The notes: generated from the letters alone by a model not told the origin. DNA of 64,000 nucleotides from Dromiciops gliroides (GCF_019393635.1 NC_057861.1:77755327-77819326), one strand, 5' to 3'. Shown: positions 18,863 through 30,639, counted from the stretch's first letter. A program made the numbers and translations.

Positions 18863-19204
18863 TTCTAGGGAAAGAGTGGAGATGAAACATTGTTTAAAAG
18901 AGGGGTGGGAATTGAGGCTTCTTGAATTTCCTGGGGACCCTGCAAGGAGAGTAGGTCTTGGGGAGCAGTCATAGTTATATGAGCTTATTTGTCAAAAATA
19001 ACAGCTGAAGTAAGGATGTGGCTTCTCCTTTTCTTCCTCCCCTCCCTTCCCCAAAGCTCTTGTTCCTGAGCCCAAATGGCCCCTTGAGCAGTTTTTCTAA
19101 CCTCTTAGTTGATGGTGGTGGTAGCACCATTGCTCCTCTGTTTTCTGAACCTTTGGGGTGCTGGGGCTTCCCAGCAACCTCCTGATCACCTAGGAAAATG
19201 CTTA

Positions 19205-19320
19205 TTTTATGTTGAGCTGGGAGCTAATCCCTACTCTACCACTAATGCCATATGACCTTGGGCAAAACACCTTATTCCTCGACTAATTTCCCTAATATAA
19301 AATGAGAGAATTAGAACAGA
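19205..19320 (+). repeat. MIR-type SINE remnant
   Basis: 'gccatatgaccttgggcaaa' and 'ctaatataaaatgagagaa' mark a MIR core and tail. Confidence 0.5.
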
Positions 19321-19323
19321 GTA

Positions 19324-19532
19324 GGGCTTCTTAACCTGGAACATGGTCTGTGGATCAATTTTAGGGAATTCATGAATTTTGGGGGAAATGTAATCTTTAT
19401 TTTCACTAACCTCTGACTGAAAAGTAGTATTTCCTTCACTTAAAAACATTATTTTAATAAGAAGTCCATAGGTTTCACCAAATTGCTAAAGGGGTCCATA
19501 ACACAAAAAAGTTAAAAACTCCCGAACTAGAG
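19324..19532. mobile_element. hAT-type DNA transposon relic
   Basis: Starts 'gggcttcttaacctggaaca' and ends 'aaaaaagttaaaaactcccg', the two ends being imperfect inverses. The inner text ('tttattttcactaacctctg', 'aaaggggtccataacaca') is that of a widespread hAT relic. Confidence 0.6.
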
Positions 19533-19740
19533 GATTTCTAAAGTATTTCCCAGCCCTGACTACAAAATTTGGGGGTGGGGGGGAGTTGGAACAGTTGTCA
19601 GAGATGATTTGAGGCTGGGTGACTGGAAAGAAAGATAGTACATAATGAATGAAATACAGAATATGGTGTAAGTAAATGTGAGTATAACCACAAAGGCTGA
19701 AAGGACTGAGAAACAGTTCTGCTGTAACATGACATTTATT

Positions 19741-19828
19741 GATCTGTCATTTCAATTGGGTCTGACTCTTCATGACCCCACTTTCTTGGCAGAGACTGGA
19801 GTGATTTGCCATCTCTTGCTCCTTTTCA

Positions 19829-19859
<31 letters not shown>

Positions 19860-20158
19860 TTGCGGGGCAATGGGGGTTAAGTGACTTGCCCAGGGTCACA
19901 CAGCTAGTAAGTGTCAAGCGTCTGAGGCCGGATTTGAACTCAGGTACTCCTGAATCCAGGGCCGGTGCTTTATCCACTGTGCCACCTAGCTGCCCCCGCT
20001 CCTGTTCATTTTACAGATGTACAACTGAGGCAAATAGGGTTAAGTGACTTGCCCAGCATCACACAACTACATTGTGTCTGAGGCCAGATTTGAACTTAGA
20101 AGGAGGAGTCTTCCTGACTTCAGTCCTGGCATTCTACCCACTTCACCACTTAGTTGCC
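19741..20158 (-). repeat. Long marsupial SINE (SINE1 type), split by a younger SINE
   Basis: Antisense copy: 'gggtctgactcttcatgac', 'cttggcagagactggagtg', then, after the interruption, 'cattttacagatgtacaac', 'tgcccagcatcacacaac' and 'cttcaccacttagttgcc'. Confidence 0.75.
19835..19996 (-). repeat. WSINE1-type SINE nested in the older SINE
   Basis: Antisense full-length copy, with GCTCCTTTTCATTTT before and GCTCCTGTTCATTTT after it. Confidence 0.92.
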
Positions 20159-20159
20159 G

Positions 20160-20930
20160 TAACATGTAATGTGTTCCTAAAAATCATTGCTATGCAAAAT
20201 CAAGCAGTTTAAATCACAGGTCTAATGGGGAAAATGGGGTTGGGGCACAACATTCAAAAACTTAAATCTGTGACACATAAAAAAAGAGAAAACAAAAACT
20301 GTAACATAGTTGTATTAATGTTAAATGACTAAGAAATACAGGTATGCTACAATGAATAGTGGTGGTATCCATGGCCTCTGGCTTCTGTGGCTGACAAAGT
20401 TGATGGCTACAAGCCAGAAGGCAGCTTTAGTGGACTTGAAATTTTCTTGTGGAAGGGGGTATTGGAAGGATTGCAGGTTGTGATTTTTGTAAAGTGATGC
20501 TGTTTTCTGCATTCTCAATGTTGGTGACAAAATCAAACGTGAACAAACACCAAATTAAATTATTATCAAATTATTCTGTAATACATCAGTCGTCTCAGAA
20601 CAAATTTGTATTTTCAAAACAAATGTAACAGAATTTACTGTATTCTTGTTGACATGGTGCCTCCAAGGGCAAGAATGCTGCTGGGATTGTTGTCTTGGAG
20701 TGTACAGCTCATTTCTTATGCAGATCAGACAACAGACATTCCTGATGGACTTTGTCAGGTTCATCATTGACACTAATTTTCTAACTTTGATCCCATATAT
20801 TCTCCAAGTATCTCTCTGATCTTCATTTTCTTGTTCTGAGGGGACTTTCCTACTGGAAGGTTACTGTTCAATTAAATCTAACTAGCATTTATTAAGTGCT
20901 TACTTTATGTTAGGCCACTTATGCATCTCA
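20160..20930. other. LRRC14 intron 1, unassigned
   Basis: Perhaps old DNA-transposon sequence ('tgttcctaaaaatcattgc'). No exon signal is seen. Confidence 0.35.
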
Positions 20931-21105
20931 TGTTTTTTGTTTGTTTGTTTGGTTGGTTGGGTTTTTTTGGTGAGGCAGTTGGGGTTAAGTGACTTGCCCA
21001 GGGTCACACAGCTGGTAACTGTTAAGTGTCTGAGGTAGGATTTGAACTTAGGTCCTCCTGACTCCAGGGCTGGTGCTCTATCCACTGTGCTACCTAGCTG
21101 CCCCC
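20930..21105 (-). repeat. WSINE1-type SINE
   Basis: Antisense copy; ATCTCATGTT before, ATCTCTTGTT after. Confidence 0.9.
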
Positions 21106-21766
21106 ATCTCTTGTTAAAAAGTATGGTTTTCTACACAGTCAGACCAGTGTAAACCCATTACCCTAGGTCCTGTCCTCAGAATGCTTGGACCATTGAGCCT
21201 CTCTATGTGTTTAACCAAGACCAAAACCTAGAACTGTTTTTGGCTTTTTAAAATGTCTTTCTCCATATTCATCCCTCTTGGTGATTTGATCTACTCTCTG
21301 GGTTTTATCTACCACATCTGGATGCTTGGCTTCCATGTCCCAAGCTCTGACCTCTTCTGAGCCGTTGGCAACCTGTAGAGGCTGTCCTCCCTTAATTTCT
21401 TTCCTCCTAAACATCCCTATTTCTTTCAAAAACCCCTTATATGGATGGTTGCAGATTTCTCTCACCGTCCTAGTTCTCCCCTCCTGAATGCACCTTGAGG
21501 TTAGTTGCCAGTGACTTTCCTAAAATGACGTATTTAGACCTAAACACCATTCCAGATGTGAACCACCCAGGGCCACCACTGACCATATCCTGGATACTAG
21601 TATTTATGTTTCCAAAGACTACATTGGCTTTATTGGTTTCCACATGATGCTGACTTACTGAGCTTTTAGTCCACTAATATCTCTAGGTGGGACATCCCCC
21701 CATGACAGGTTCCCCTTGCTGTCCACACCTCCCTACTCTTGCTTTTCAGCTTTCCTTTGTGTGTTA

Positions 21767-21768
<2 letters not shown>
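21106..21768. other. LRRC14 intron 1, unassigned
   Basis: No gene. 21600-21690 ('catgatgctgacttactgag', 'ttttagtccactaatatc') reads like an old CR1-related repeat. Confidence 0.35.

Positions 21769-21807
<39 letters not shown>
21769..21807. repeat. TG microsatellite
   Basis: About 18 uninterrupted TG units. Confidence 0.95.
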
Positions 21808-21808
<1 letters not shown>

Positions 21809-21819
21809 TCTTCTGCCAT

Positions 21820-21930
21820 TAGATTGTAAATTCCTTTAAGGCAGGGGCTGTCTTTCTTACGCGTATCCCCAGCACTTCGTACAGTACCTGGCACATATTA
21901 GGTGCTTAGTAAATGTTTATTGAATTGGAT
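21820..21930 (+). repeat. L2 LINE 3' end
   Basis: 'gtaaattcctttaaggcagg', 'cagtacctggcacatatta', 'ttagtaaatgtttattgaat'. Confidence 0.65.
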
Positions 21931-22039
21931 TATTCACATGAACCACTTTCTAGCCAAGTTTTCATTCTTCCTATACTTACACAGTTGAATTCTTGCTCTC
22001 AAGTGTGGGACTTTGCATTTGTCCCTGTCAAATTTTGCC

Positions 22040-22975
22040 TTAACCATTCCGGAGAGCAATTTGGAACTATGCCCAAAGGGCTATGGTACTGTGAATACCA
22101 TTTGACCCAGCAATGCCACTACTAGGTCTGTATCCCAAAGAGATCATAAAAAAAGAAAAAGGACCCACATGTACGAAATATTTAGGGCAGCTCTCTGTTG
22201 TGGCAAAGAATTGGAAATTGAGGGCATGCTCATCAATTGGGGAAAGGCTGAACAAATTGTGGTATGTGAAAGTAATGAAATGCTATTATGCTGTAAGAAA
22301 TCATGAGCAGGCAGATTTCAAAAAAATCTGGAAAGACAAGTGAACTGATGCTGAGTAAAGTGAGCAGAACCAGGTGAACATTGTACACAATAACAGCAAC
22401 ATAATGTGATGATTAATGCGATAGACTTAGCTCTTCTCAGCAATACAATGATCTAAGACAATTCCAAAGGACTCATGGTGGAAAATGCTCTCCACATCCA
22501 GAAAAAAACCCGTGCAATCTGAATGCAAATTGAACCATATTCTTTTTACTTTTTGTGTTGTGTTTTTTTCTTTGTTGAGGTTTTCCCCTTTTGTTCTGAT
22601 TCTTCTTTCACAACATGACTAATGCAGAAATATGTTTAATGTGATTGTACATTTACAACCTACATCAGATTGCTTGCCTTCTTGGGGAGGGGGGAAGGAA
22701 GGAAGAGAGGGGAAAAAATTTAGAACTCAGAATCTTATAAAAATGAATGTTGAAGAGCAGCTAGGTGGCGCAGTGGATAAAGCACCAGCCCTGGATTCAG
22801 GAAGACCTAAGTTCAAATGTGGCCTCAGACACTTGACACTTACTAGCTGTGTGACCCTGGGCAAGTCACTTAACCCTCATTGCCTCACAAAGAAAAAAAA
22901 AGGAAGAAAAATGAATGTTGAAAACTATTTTTACATGTAACTAGAAAAAAATAAAATACTATTAAGATAAAAAAT
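22040..22975 (+). repeat. L1 LINE 3' end (ORF2 C-terminus and 3' UTR)
   Basis: Sense L1. One frame reads NKLWYVKVMKCYYAVRNHEQADFKK, split by few changes, the L1 ORF2 C-terminal motif (human counterpart: KMWHIYTMEYYAAIKNDE). The 3' UTR follows, interrupted by a SINE, and ends near 22975. Confidence 0.85.
22754..22905 (+). repeat. WSINE1-type SINE inside L1 3' UTR
   Basis: Sense copy; AAAAATGAATGTTGAA is repeated on both sides. Confidence 0.93.
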
Positions 22976-23179
22976 ATTTTTTGCCCTACTCATTTCAATC
23001 TCATCCTCCCTCCTTCCTCCCCTTCACAAGTTTAATGAAATCTTTTAAGTTACTGAGTCTGTTCAATGAATTTACTATCCCTCTTCATATCCCCCCATCT
23101 CGCTCGACATGTCTCCCCATCCTTCCCTCCCTTCACATCTTCCTCTCTCCCCCTTCCCACTCCTCCCACTTCTCTGCCT

Positions 23180-23450
23180 TCACCTGGAAACCTCATTTGA
23201 CTTTGTTCAAGTCTTAACTAAAGCCCTACCTTCTACAAGAAGTCTTCCTCACTTCTTAATCTTAGTTCCTTCCTCAGAGATTATCTCTAATTTAGCCTGT
23301 ATATAGCATGTTTGTACATAGCTGTTTGCATATTGTTTCTTCCATTAAACTGTGAGCTCGCCAAGTGGGAACTTTTTTTTGCCCTTCTTTCTAGAACTTT
23401 GCCCAGTGCTTGGAACATATTAAATGCTTCTTGACTTTTCCTCACATCTT
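23180..23450 (+). repeat. L2 LINE 3' end
   Basis: 'caagtcttaactaaagccc', 'tgtgagctcgccaagtggg', 'cttggaacatattaaatgct'. Confidence 0.65.
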
Positions 23451-23920
23451 CTTGTTACCCCTAATTATAATAAACATGCCATCCATCCATCTGTGCCTTC
23501 CAAATCTGTTTTATACCTGCTGAGAGTTTGCCAGTAGTGCCAAAAGCAGAAAGGACTTTTGAAAGTACCTCATGTACCTCCTCCCAAAGCATTGGTTCCT
23601 TGAGTGGTTGGAGGATAGATAAAAGAGATTGGCAGTATGGAGACCCAGAACGAGGAAGTTGGGACAATTCAGTTGTAGATTAATTGTGAAAGAAGGCTAA
23701 GAAGGCTTTGGTAGTAGTAAGGTAAGGAAGGGATGGGACCCTAAAGTAATGTTAGGTTGTACACATTGAAGGTGCCCAATAAATGCTGAATTGAATTTTT
23801 TGGTTGTTTGACTGTAGAATGTCAGCTTTATGTGGCCCAGTTGGGTGGATATTATGGTAACTTAGAACTTGTAGGCCTATAAGACTGATTTTAAGGGTTG
23901 AATGTCTTTTCTCTTGGCAG

Positions 23921-24279
23921 GTGCTTCCCCCTTAATATCTCCTGGACATCTGGTGTACATCGCTTGCAGCCATGCATTCCCTAGTGTTCCTGTGTGCCCG
24001 TCAGGTCATCCAGGACCAGGTCTTTGCATGCCAGGCCCTGGCGTTCCTGCCCCAGGAGCTATATGCAGTCCTATTCAAGGCAGCCTTTCTAGACAGAAAA
24101 ACATTGGTGCTGCAGAAGCTGGTACAGATGTGGCCTTTCCCTCTCCTTAGCTTCCAGCAGCTACTTCGAGAGAATTCAGATTCCCGATGGATTCCACTAC
24201 AGGAAAGGCCAACAAAGGAGAGCGTACAGGCTGTGATCCTGGGGCTCTCTGCACGACTAAGGGAGCCACCCCCCCGCAG
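23921..24279 (+). CDS. LRRC14: LRRC14 exon 2 with start codon (coding 23972-24279)
   Basis: Encodes residues 1-102 and two bases of codon 103. The acceptor is TCTTTTCTCTTGGCAG at 23920, the start ATG at 23972 (context GCAGCCATGC) and the donor GTAACT at 24280. LRRC14 is a PRAME-family leucine-rich repeat protein, reported as a negative regulator of the IKK/NF-kB pathway and, like PRAME, linked to CUL2-Elongin ubiquitin ligases. Residues 3-12 (SLVFLCARQV) fit the BC-box consensus for Elongin C. LPQELYAVL a little downstream fits a CUL2-box pattern and is the same place where PRAME has LPRELFPPL. Further signature text is VQMWPFPLLSFQQLL. The long minus-strand ORF over this exon is a shadow. 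Confidence 0.93.
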
Positions 24280-24473
24280 GTAACTTGGGCCTGGGAAAGT
24301 TGATGTATAGGGGACCCAGCAAAAACAATCATGTAAAACATCTTGCTGGGGTTGAAGGATGAATGACAGAAACCACTTAGAATTTTTTTTTCTTTTTAAA
24401 ATGAGGAACTTATTTAAGAATTTAACTTTAATAAAATAACCAACCTTTAAATTACAATTAAGCAATTTAGCAA

Positions 24474-24605
24474 GGGGCAGCTAGGTGGCTCAATGTGTAT
24501 AGAGACTTGAGTTCAAATGTGGCCTCAGACACTTGATGCTTACTAGCTGTGTGAGCCTGGGCAAATCACTTAACCCCAATTGCCTCACAAAAAAACAAAA
24601 ATAAA
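24474..24605 (+). repeat. WSINE1-type SINE, internal deletion
   Basis: Sense copy; the middle of the head is altered (TATAGAGACTTGAGTTC). Confidence 0.88.
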
Positions 24606-25074
24606 AATCACCAGTTTAACACTTATTTTTCCTGTCTCTTTCCTTTGTCTTTGTCCGTTTTACCCTCTGTTTTTGCATATGTATTTTTTTGCTATTGTTT
24701 GAATTTTTTATATCTTTTAAATTTTCTTTATAGTCCTTATTATATTATCCAGTACTTTGATTTACCAGAGTTTGTTCATCTCTTACCTAAGTATTGGATG
24801 GTACTGTGATTTCCAGCTTTTCACAGCTACAGAAAAATGCTTCCAGAAATATTTTTGACAAAGAAAACTTTGATAGTTCTTTTTTTAATCAATTTTTTCA
24901 GATAGTCCTTTTTAAAAATGTATTTAATTCATCAGGCATTTATTAAGCACCAACTATGTGCTAGGCACAGAGGATACAAAAACAGTCCCTTGATCAAACA
25001 GTACATTCTGTGGGGGGAAGGGAGTGAGGGAGAAGCTTAAAAATGCAAGGAGGCTTTTAATACTGTAAGGTCTT
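24606..25074. other. LRRC14 intron 2, old repeats
   Basis: 24700-24880 looks like decayed antisense LINE; 24925-25015 is an old repeat ('aggcatttattaagcacca', 'tgtgctaggcacagaggat'). No coding signal. Confidence 0.4.
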
Positions 25075-25217
25075 GGGGGCAGCTAGGTGGTGCAGTGGAT
25101 AAAGCACTGGCCCTGGATTCAGGAGGACCTGAGTTCAAATCCAGCCTCAGACACTTGACACTAGCTGTGTGACCTTGGGCAAGTCGCTTAATCCTCATTG
25201 CCCTGCAAAAAAAAAAA
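25075..25217 (+). repeat. WSINE1-type SINE
   Basis: Sense copy; ACTGTAAGGTCTT before, ACTGTAATGTCTC after. Confidence 0.92.
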
Positions 25218-25860
25218 GACTGTAATGTCTCCTACTTTATAGTGATGGAAATGTCAAAAAAGGACCAGATGTGCTAAGGATCACACGGCTTTTAGACAAC
25301 CTGCAAAAACATTATTGGTGCCCCCTATCCATGATCTTTGTCTTAAGACTAATGAGTTGAATAAATGCAGGGACTGAACCATATCCATATTGACAATTTT
25401 TTTTTTTTGTAAAGGAAATCAAGATATAAAAACATTGAGCTAAATGGAAGAAAGGCTCATAGACTTTCCTCAAAAAATCAAATTAAATGGCAGAATTACT
25501 TTCCTGGTGCAGCCATAGGCAATATAAAACATAATTTTATAGAACACTTGGTCATATTGCCTGGCAGTGTTCATAAAGAGTATATGCAAACAAACTACTA
25601 TTATAACCTGTGAACCGCATCTGATCAACACAGTAGCTCAACCCACCATAGTCATCAAAGCAGAGACAGAGTACCAAACTTGAGTAGTGAGTTTGAGATT
25701 TTGTTGGTCATCCTCACAGCAATCCTAGCCATGACCAATGTCAAAATTCCTCTCCTGCTCTTTCTGGCTAGCCCATAAAAACAGAGGTAGAAACTACATC
25801 CAAAGTAGAAGTTAAGATAGTTTGCAGTTCCTGTCTAAGCTCTCTTTTTCTGTTATGACA
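25218..25860. other. LRRC14 intron 2, unassigned
   Basis: AT-rich with no exon or named repeat. Confidence 0.4.
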
Positions 25861-25864
25861 CACA

Positions 25865-26640
25865 GCTCTCATGTTATCTGGCTTTCCTATTGTCCAAAGC
25901 CCCTTGTCCACAGACCACACCCCTCTCCACTTTCCACAGACTTGCATTATAGTCTTATAGTTCTTAGGAATTAAATCAAACTCCTTAGCATGGCCTTTAA
26001 GGTCTTATCTAATATAACACTAATCTGTATTTTCAGCTCTATTTTACACTGTTTATTTTAATGCACTCCAGGTTCAAGCCACACTGTCCTAATAGCTACT
26101 TGGCAAGTTTCACATGCTATTTCTTGTCTCCCTGCATTTGCATAGGTTGTTCCCAATGCCTAGAATGAATACTCTCCATATTCAGAATCCATAACTACTT
26201 TCAAGGTTCAGTTAGGTGCTGCCTCCTCTGGATCACTACCCTTCCCTGATTTATCCAGCTGAAAGTGTTCTCTCCCGCAGATTTTCCTAAAGTACCTTGG
26301 ATTTTTCTTTGCTCTTATTGTGGCCTAAATTGTATAAGACTTTTATATGTGTGTATCATCTACACACAGCCCCCTTTCACTCACCCTCTCTCCCATATGG
26401 TGTAAGCTCATTGATGGCAGATTTTTTTATTGTTTTTATGTTTGTATCCCTAGTACCTATTTTTTTTTTTTAAGGCAATGGGGGTTAAGTGACTTGCCCA
26501 CGGTCACACAGCTAGTAAGTGTCAAGTGTCTGAGGCCAGATTTGAACTCAGGTACTCCTGAATCCAGGGCCGGTGCTTTAACCACTGCGCCATCTAGCTG
26601 CCCCATCCCTAGTACCTATTAATGGTGCATTTAATAAATG
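25865..26640 (+). repeat. L2 LINE 3' part, split by a SINE
   Basis: Long sense L2: 'atcaaactccttagcatggc', 'gcactccaggttcaagcca', 'tcccaatgcctagaatgaat', then the 3' end beyond the SINE with 'gcatttaataaatga'. Confidence 0.75.
26462..26604 (-). repeat. WSINE1-type SINE inside L2
   Basis: Antisense copy with perfect duplication ATCCCTAGTACCTATT. Confidence 0.95.
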
Positions 26641-26704
26641 AAATTTACTGTAATGCATTTGAGATCTGCTTCCTTAATTCTGGTGGCCAGCTTTCCTTTT
26701 TTCC

Positions 26705-27135
26705 TTATCAGCTATGTTCAGTGGTTAGAATTCTGGACTCGGAATTAGGAACACCTGGGTTCAAATGTTGCCTCAGATACTTTTTTTTTTTTTTTGGTGG
26801 GGCAATGGGGGTTAAGCGACTTGCCCAGGGTCACACAGCTAGTGTCAAGTGTCTGAGGTGGATTTGAACTCAGGTATTCCTGAATCCAGAGCCAGTGCTT
26901 TATCCACTGCACCACCTAGCTGCCCCCTCAGATACTTCTTAGTTGTGTGAACTCGGGCAAGTTACTTAACCTCTCTCTGCCTCAGTTTCTTCACCTGAAA
27001 AATGGAGTGATAATACCTGTTTTCCAGGGTTGTGATAAAATGGATAATATTTGTAAAACACTTTTGCAAACCTTAAAGCAATATATAAATGCTATCTTCA
27101 TCCTCATCATGCTGTTGCTGTTGTCATACAATGAG
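26705..27135 (+). repeat. Long MIR-like marsupial SINE, split
   Basis: Head 'cagtggttagaattctggac', core 'gggttcaaatgttgcctcag', then, after the inserted SINE, the 3' half 'ctctgcctcagtttcttcac' and 'gttgtgataaaatggataat'. Confidence 0.75.
26783..26926 (-). repeat. WSINE1-type SINE nested in the older SINE
   Basis: Antisense copy; CCTCAGATACTT before and after. Confidence 0.93.
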
Positions 27136-27424
27136 AACTTTTCTTTTGATTATGGTTTTTTTTTTAATACCACACATATTTTATTTAGGTTTTTTTTCAA
27201 CTTTTTTTTTTTTTGAGGAGGTGAGGTGGAATCCCCGAAACAAGGTAAATTAAGTAGGAAAAAAGTGCTTTAGTCTGTAGTCAGAGCTCATCAATTCTCT
27301 CTCTCTCTCTCCCTAGAAGTGCATAGGATTTTTCTTTCTTTTTTTATGATTTCACTAGTATATTTCTTTTTTTTTTAAATCATAAAAGTATTTTGTTATT
27401 TTCTAGTTACATGTAGAGATAGGT

Positions 27425-27597
27425 TTTTTTGTTTGTTTGCTTTTTGGTTTTTGGTTTTTTTGCAGGGCAATGGGGGTTAAGTGACTTGCCCAGTATCACA
27501 CAGCCAGTAAGTGTCAAGTATCTGAGGCCGGATTTGAACTCAGGTCCTCCTGAATCCAGGGCTGGCGCTTTATCCACTGTGCCACCTAGCTTCCCCC
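27425..27597 (-). repeat. WSINE1-type SINE inside L1 3' UTR
   Basis: Antisense copy; GAGATAGGTTTTT before and GAGATAGTTTTT after it. Confidence 0.9.
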
Positions 27598-28413
27598 GAG
27601 ATAGTTTTTAACATTTGTTTTTATAAGATTTCTAGTTTTGAATTTTTCTTCCTCCCCAAGACAGGAAGCAATCTGGTATAGGTTATATATGTACAATCAC
27701 ATTAAACATATTTCTACATTAGTCATGCTATGAAAGAAGAATTAGAAGTGCATAGGATTTTTCAACATGAGTCCTTTGGAATTCTTATGGATCATTGTAT
27801 TGATCAGAGTAACTTTCACATTTGATGATTATTAAAATATTGCTGCTATTTATTCGTGATGTTCTCCTGGTTCTGCTTACTTCACTTTGCATTAATTCAT
27901 ATAAATCTTTCCAGGTTTTTCTGAAACCAATCCCTTTTGTCATTTCCTACAGCCATACTCCAATTGATGGGCATCCCCATAATTTCTAATTTTTTGCCAC
28001 CACAAAAAGAACTGCTATATTTTTGTACATGTATGTCCTTTTCCTTTTTCTTTGATCTCTTTGGAATACAAACCTAGTAGTGGGTCAAAGGTTATGTACA
28101 GTTTGTCTTTGGTCATAGTTCCAAATTATGCTCCAGAATGTTCATTCTAGCAGCAATGCATTAGTGTTCCCATTTTTTCAATGTCACTGCCAGAATTTGT
28201 CTTTTTTAGGCAATATGATAGGTGTGAGAAAGTACCTTAGAGTTGTCTTAATTTGCATTTTTCTAATTATTAGTGATTTAGAGCATCCTTTCATTTAGCT
28301 ATTGATAACTTTTGATTTCTTCTGAAAACTGCCCATTCATTTCCTTTGGCCATTTATCAATTAAGGAGTAGCTCTTAGTTTTAGACATTTGACTCCATTC
28401 CCTATATATTTGT

Positions 28414-28566
28414 TCTTTTATTTTTGTTTTTGTGGGGCAATGAGGGTTAAGTGACTTGCCCAGGGTCACACAGCTAGTAAGTGTTAAGTATCCAAGGCCG
28501 GATTTGAACTCAGGTCCTTCTGAATCCAGGGCCGGTGCTTTTATCCACTGCACCACCTCGCTGCCC
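28414..28566 (-). repeat. WSINE1-type SINE inside L1
   Basis: Antisense copy with perfect duplication CATTCCCTATATATTTG. Confidence 0.95.
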
Positions 28567-28869
28567 CCATTCCCTATATATTTGGGAAATGAAGCCTTTG
28601 TTAGAGAAACTTTGATCATGTTTTTCCAAGGCCTTTTCATCAGAGAGGGAGGAAATGGGAGAACTGTCCTAACAGCTTCTCTCAGGCCATCAAGATGTTA
28701 GTCTCTAAATCTTTGAACCCAGACTTATTGCCTAGGCCTATGCCTTATTCCCCAGCACTCTAAACATTAGTCATTATAACAAATGCCATGAAAATAATTG
28801 CAGCTTGTGTGCTACCACCAGTTTTTGAGAATGAAAAGTAGACAAATTCCATGAAGGAAAAAAAAATTC

Positions 28870-29030
28870 CCAACGATTAGAGCTGTCCAAAAGTATAATG
28901 GGGGGAAATTAAGCTTCAATGGTAGCATTCAAGCAGAAAATACTTGTTGGGATTTTGTAGCAGAGATTCCCGTTTAGATAAGACTTAGACTAGATGCCCT
29001 CTTGAGTTCTCTTCTGGAATTTGTGAGAGA
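28870..29030 (+). repeat. CR1/L3 LINE 3' end
   Basis: 'attagagctgtccaaaagt' then 'agacttagactagatgccct', the usual 3' wording of CR1/L3 elements. Confidence 0.65.
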
Positions 29031-29084
29031 GAGAGAGTTGGAAATAGAATTAGGGTTAGTACTATTAAAAAAAACAAAACAGAG

Positions 29085-29243
29085 AGGGACAGCTAGGTGG
29101 CGCAGTGGATAGAGCATTGGCCCTGGATTCCGGAGGACCTGAGTTCAAATCCGGCATGAGACACTTGACGCATACTAGCTGTGTGACCCTGGGCAAGTCA
29201 CTTAACCCTCATTACCCCACAAAAACAAAACAAAACAAAAAAC
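29085..29243 (+). repeat. WSINE1-type SINE
   Basis: Sense copy with tail AAAACAAAACAAAACAAAA and matching AACAGAG flanks. Confidence 0.9.
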
Positions 29244-29529
29244 AACAGAGAAAGGCCTCTAGTGGAAAACTTGTAGAAGGACATGGATAAGAATAATTCA
29301 AAGGAAGAATTTGTGGGAAGGTTGTGATCAGGCCAGTGATTAATCATGCTACTTACCTTCTGACATAGAAGGTAATAATGTGGAATAAGACATAACATTT
29401 TTTGACATGGGCAGTATGGGAATTTGTTTTGCTTGAGTATGTATATTTGCTATAGGGGTTTTCTTTTTTCTTTTTTTTTCCCCATTGTGGAAGGAGAAGG
29501 AGAGAAAATAAATGATTGTTAGTTTGATT

Positions 29530-29825
29530 TTTTAAAAATTTGGGATCTGTACTGACAGAGGCAATACCTATACTTGTTAGAAGGTGTTTAGTGGTGAGAG
29601 GAAGAATATTCCAGGCACTTACAGAGTCTGGTGATGTGGTGCCATGTGTAAGACTGGAAAGGTAGAAGGGACTAGGCTGTGAAGAACTTTAAATTCCAAA
29701 AAGAATTTTACATTTGATCTTGGAAGTATTAGGGAGCCACTGGAATTTATTAAGTAGGACACTGACATAGTCAGATAATACACTTGAAGAAAATGACTGG
29801 TCACTGAATGGAGGATGGATGGGTA
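29530..29825 (+). repeat. Ancient dispersed repeat, class unsure
   Basis: 'agactggaaaggtagaagg', 'ctgtgaagaactttaaattc', 'ttagggagccactggaatt': known repetitive wording, family not assigned. It seems related to 13430-14280. Confidence 0.4.
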
Positions 29826-29839
29826 AAAATGATGCAGGG

Positions 29840-30530
29840 ATTTGGAACTATGCCCAAAGGACTATAAAACTGTGCATACCCTTTGATCCAGCAATATCAC
29901 TTCTAGGATTATATCCCAAAGACATCCCAAAAAAGAGAAAAAGACCTATTTGTACAAAAAATATTTCTAGCAGCTCTTTTTGTGGTGGTTAAGAATTGGA
30001 AATCAAAGGAATGCCCATCAACTGGGGAATGGCTAAATAAGCTGTGGTATGTGATGGTGATGGAATATTACTGTGCTATAAGAAATGACAAGCAGGATGA
30101 TTTCAGAAAGGCCTGGAAAGACTTGTATGAACTTATGTATAGTGAAGTGAGTAGAACCAAGAGAACATTGTGCACAGAGACAGCAATATTGTTTGATGAA
30201 CAACTGTGAATGATTTAACTGTTCTCAACGATACAATGATCCAAGTCAATCCCAAGCCCAAAGGACTAATGATGAAACAAACTAATCACCTCCAAAGAAC
30301 TGATATTGATTAAACACAGACTGAATCAGCATGCTATTATTTTTTACTTTCATTTTTTCTTTTGACCTTTCTTATACAAAATGATTAATATGGTAATGTT
30401 TTACATAATTGCACATGTGTAACCTATATCTGATTACTTACCTTCTCAGGGAGGGGAGGGATTGAAGGAGGGATAAAATTTGGAATTCAAAACTTTAAAT
30501 ATAAACGTTTATTATTTAAAAAAAGAAATG
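29840..30530 (+). repeat. L1 LINE 3' end, plus arm of an inverted pair
   Basis: Sense, 5'-truncated L1. Positions 29982-30209 encode the ORF2 C-terminus (NKLWYVMVMEYYCAIRNDKQ) without a stop, followed by the 3' UTR. About 370 bp (29874-30245) are almost identical to the inverted copy at 32766-33136. Confidence 0.9.
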
Positions 30531-30639
30531 ATGCAGGGACACAAATTAGAAGGTTATTATATAGAATACACATGACATATTAATATAATCATTATATATG
30601 GTGTTAGTATATGTTAATTCTATATTCTTTATTGTATAG

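Larger units (their letters stand above)
27365..28650 (-). repeat. L1 LINE 3' end, antisense
   Basis: 3' UTR at left ('ttttctagttacatgtagag', 'ctggtataggttatatatgt'), ORF2 C-terminal region to the right ('ccaattgatgggcatcccca', 'catttatcaattaaggag'). Two SINEs interrupt it. Confidence 0.85.

Noticed and set aside
24001-24465. 154-codon ORF on the minus strand over LRRC14 exon 2
   Set aside because: It is the antisense shadow of the conserved LRRC14 coding exon and shows no homology of its own.
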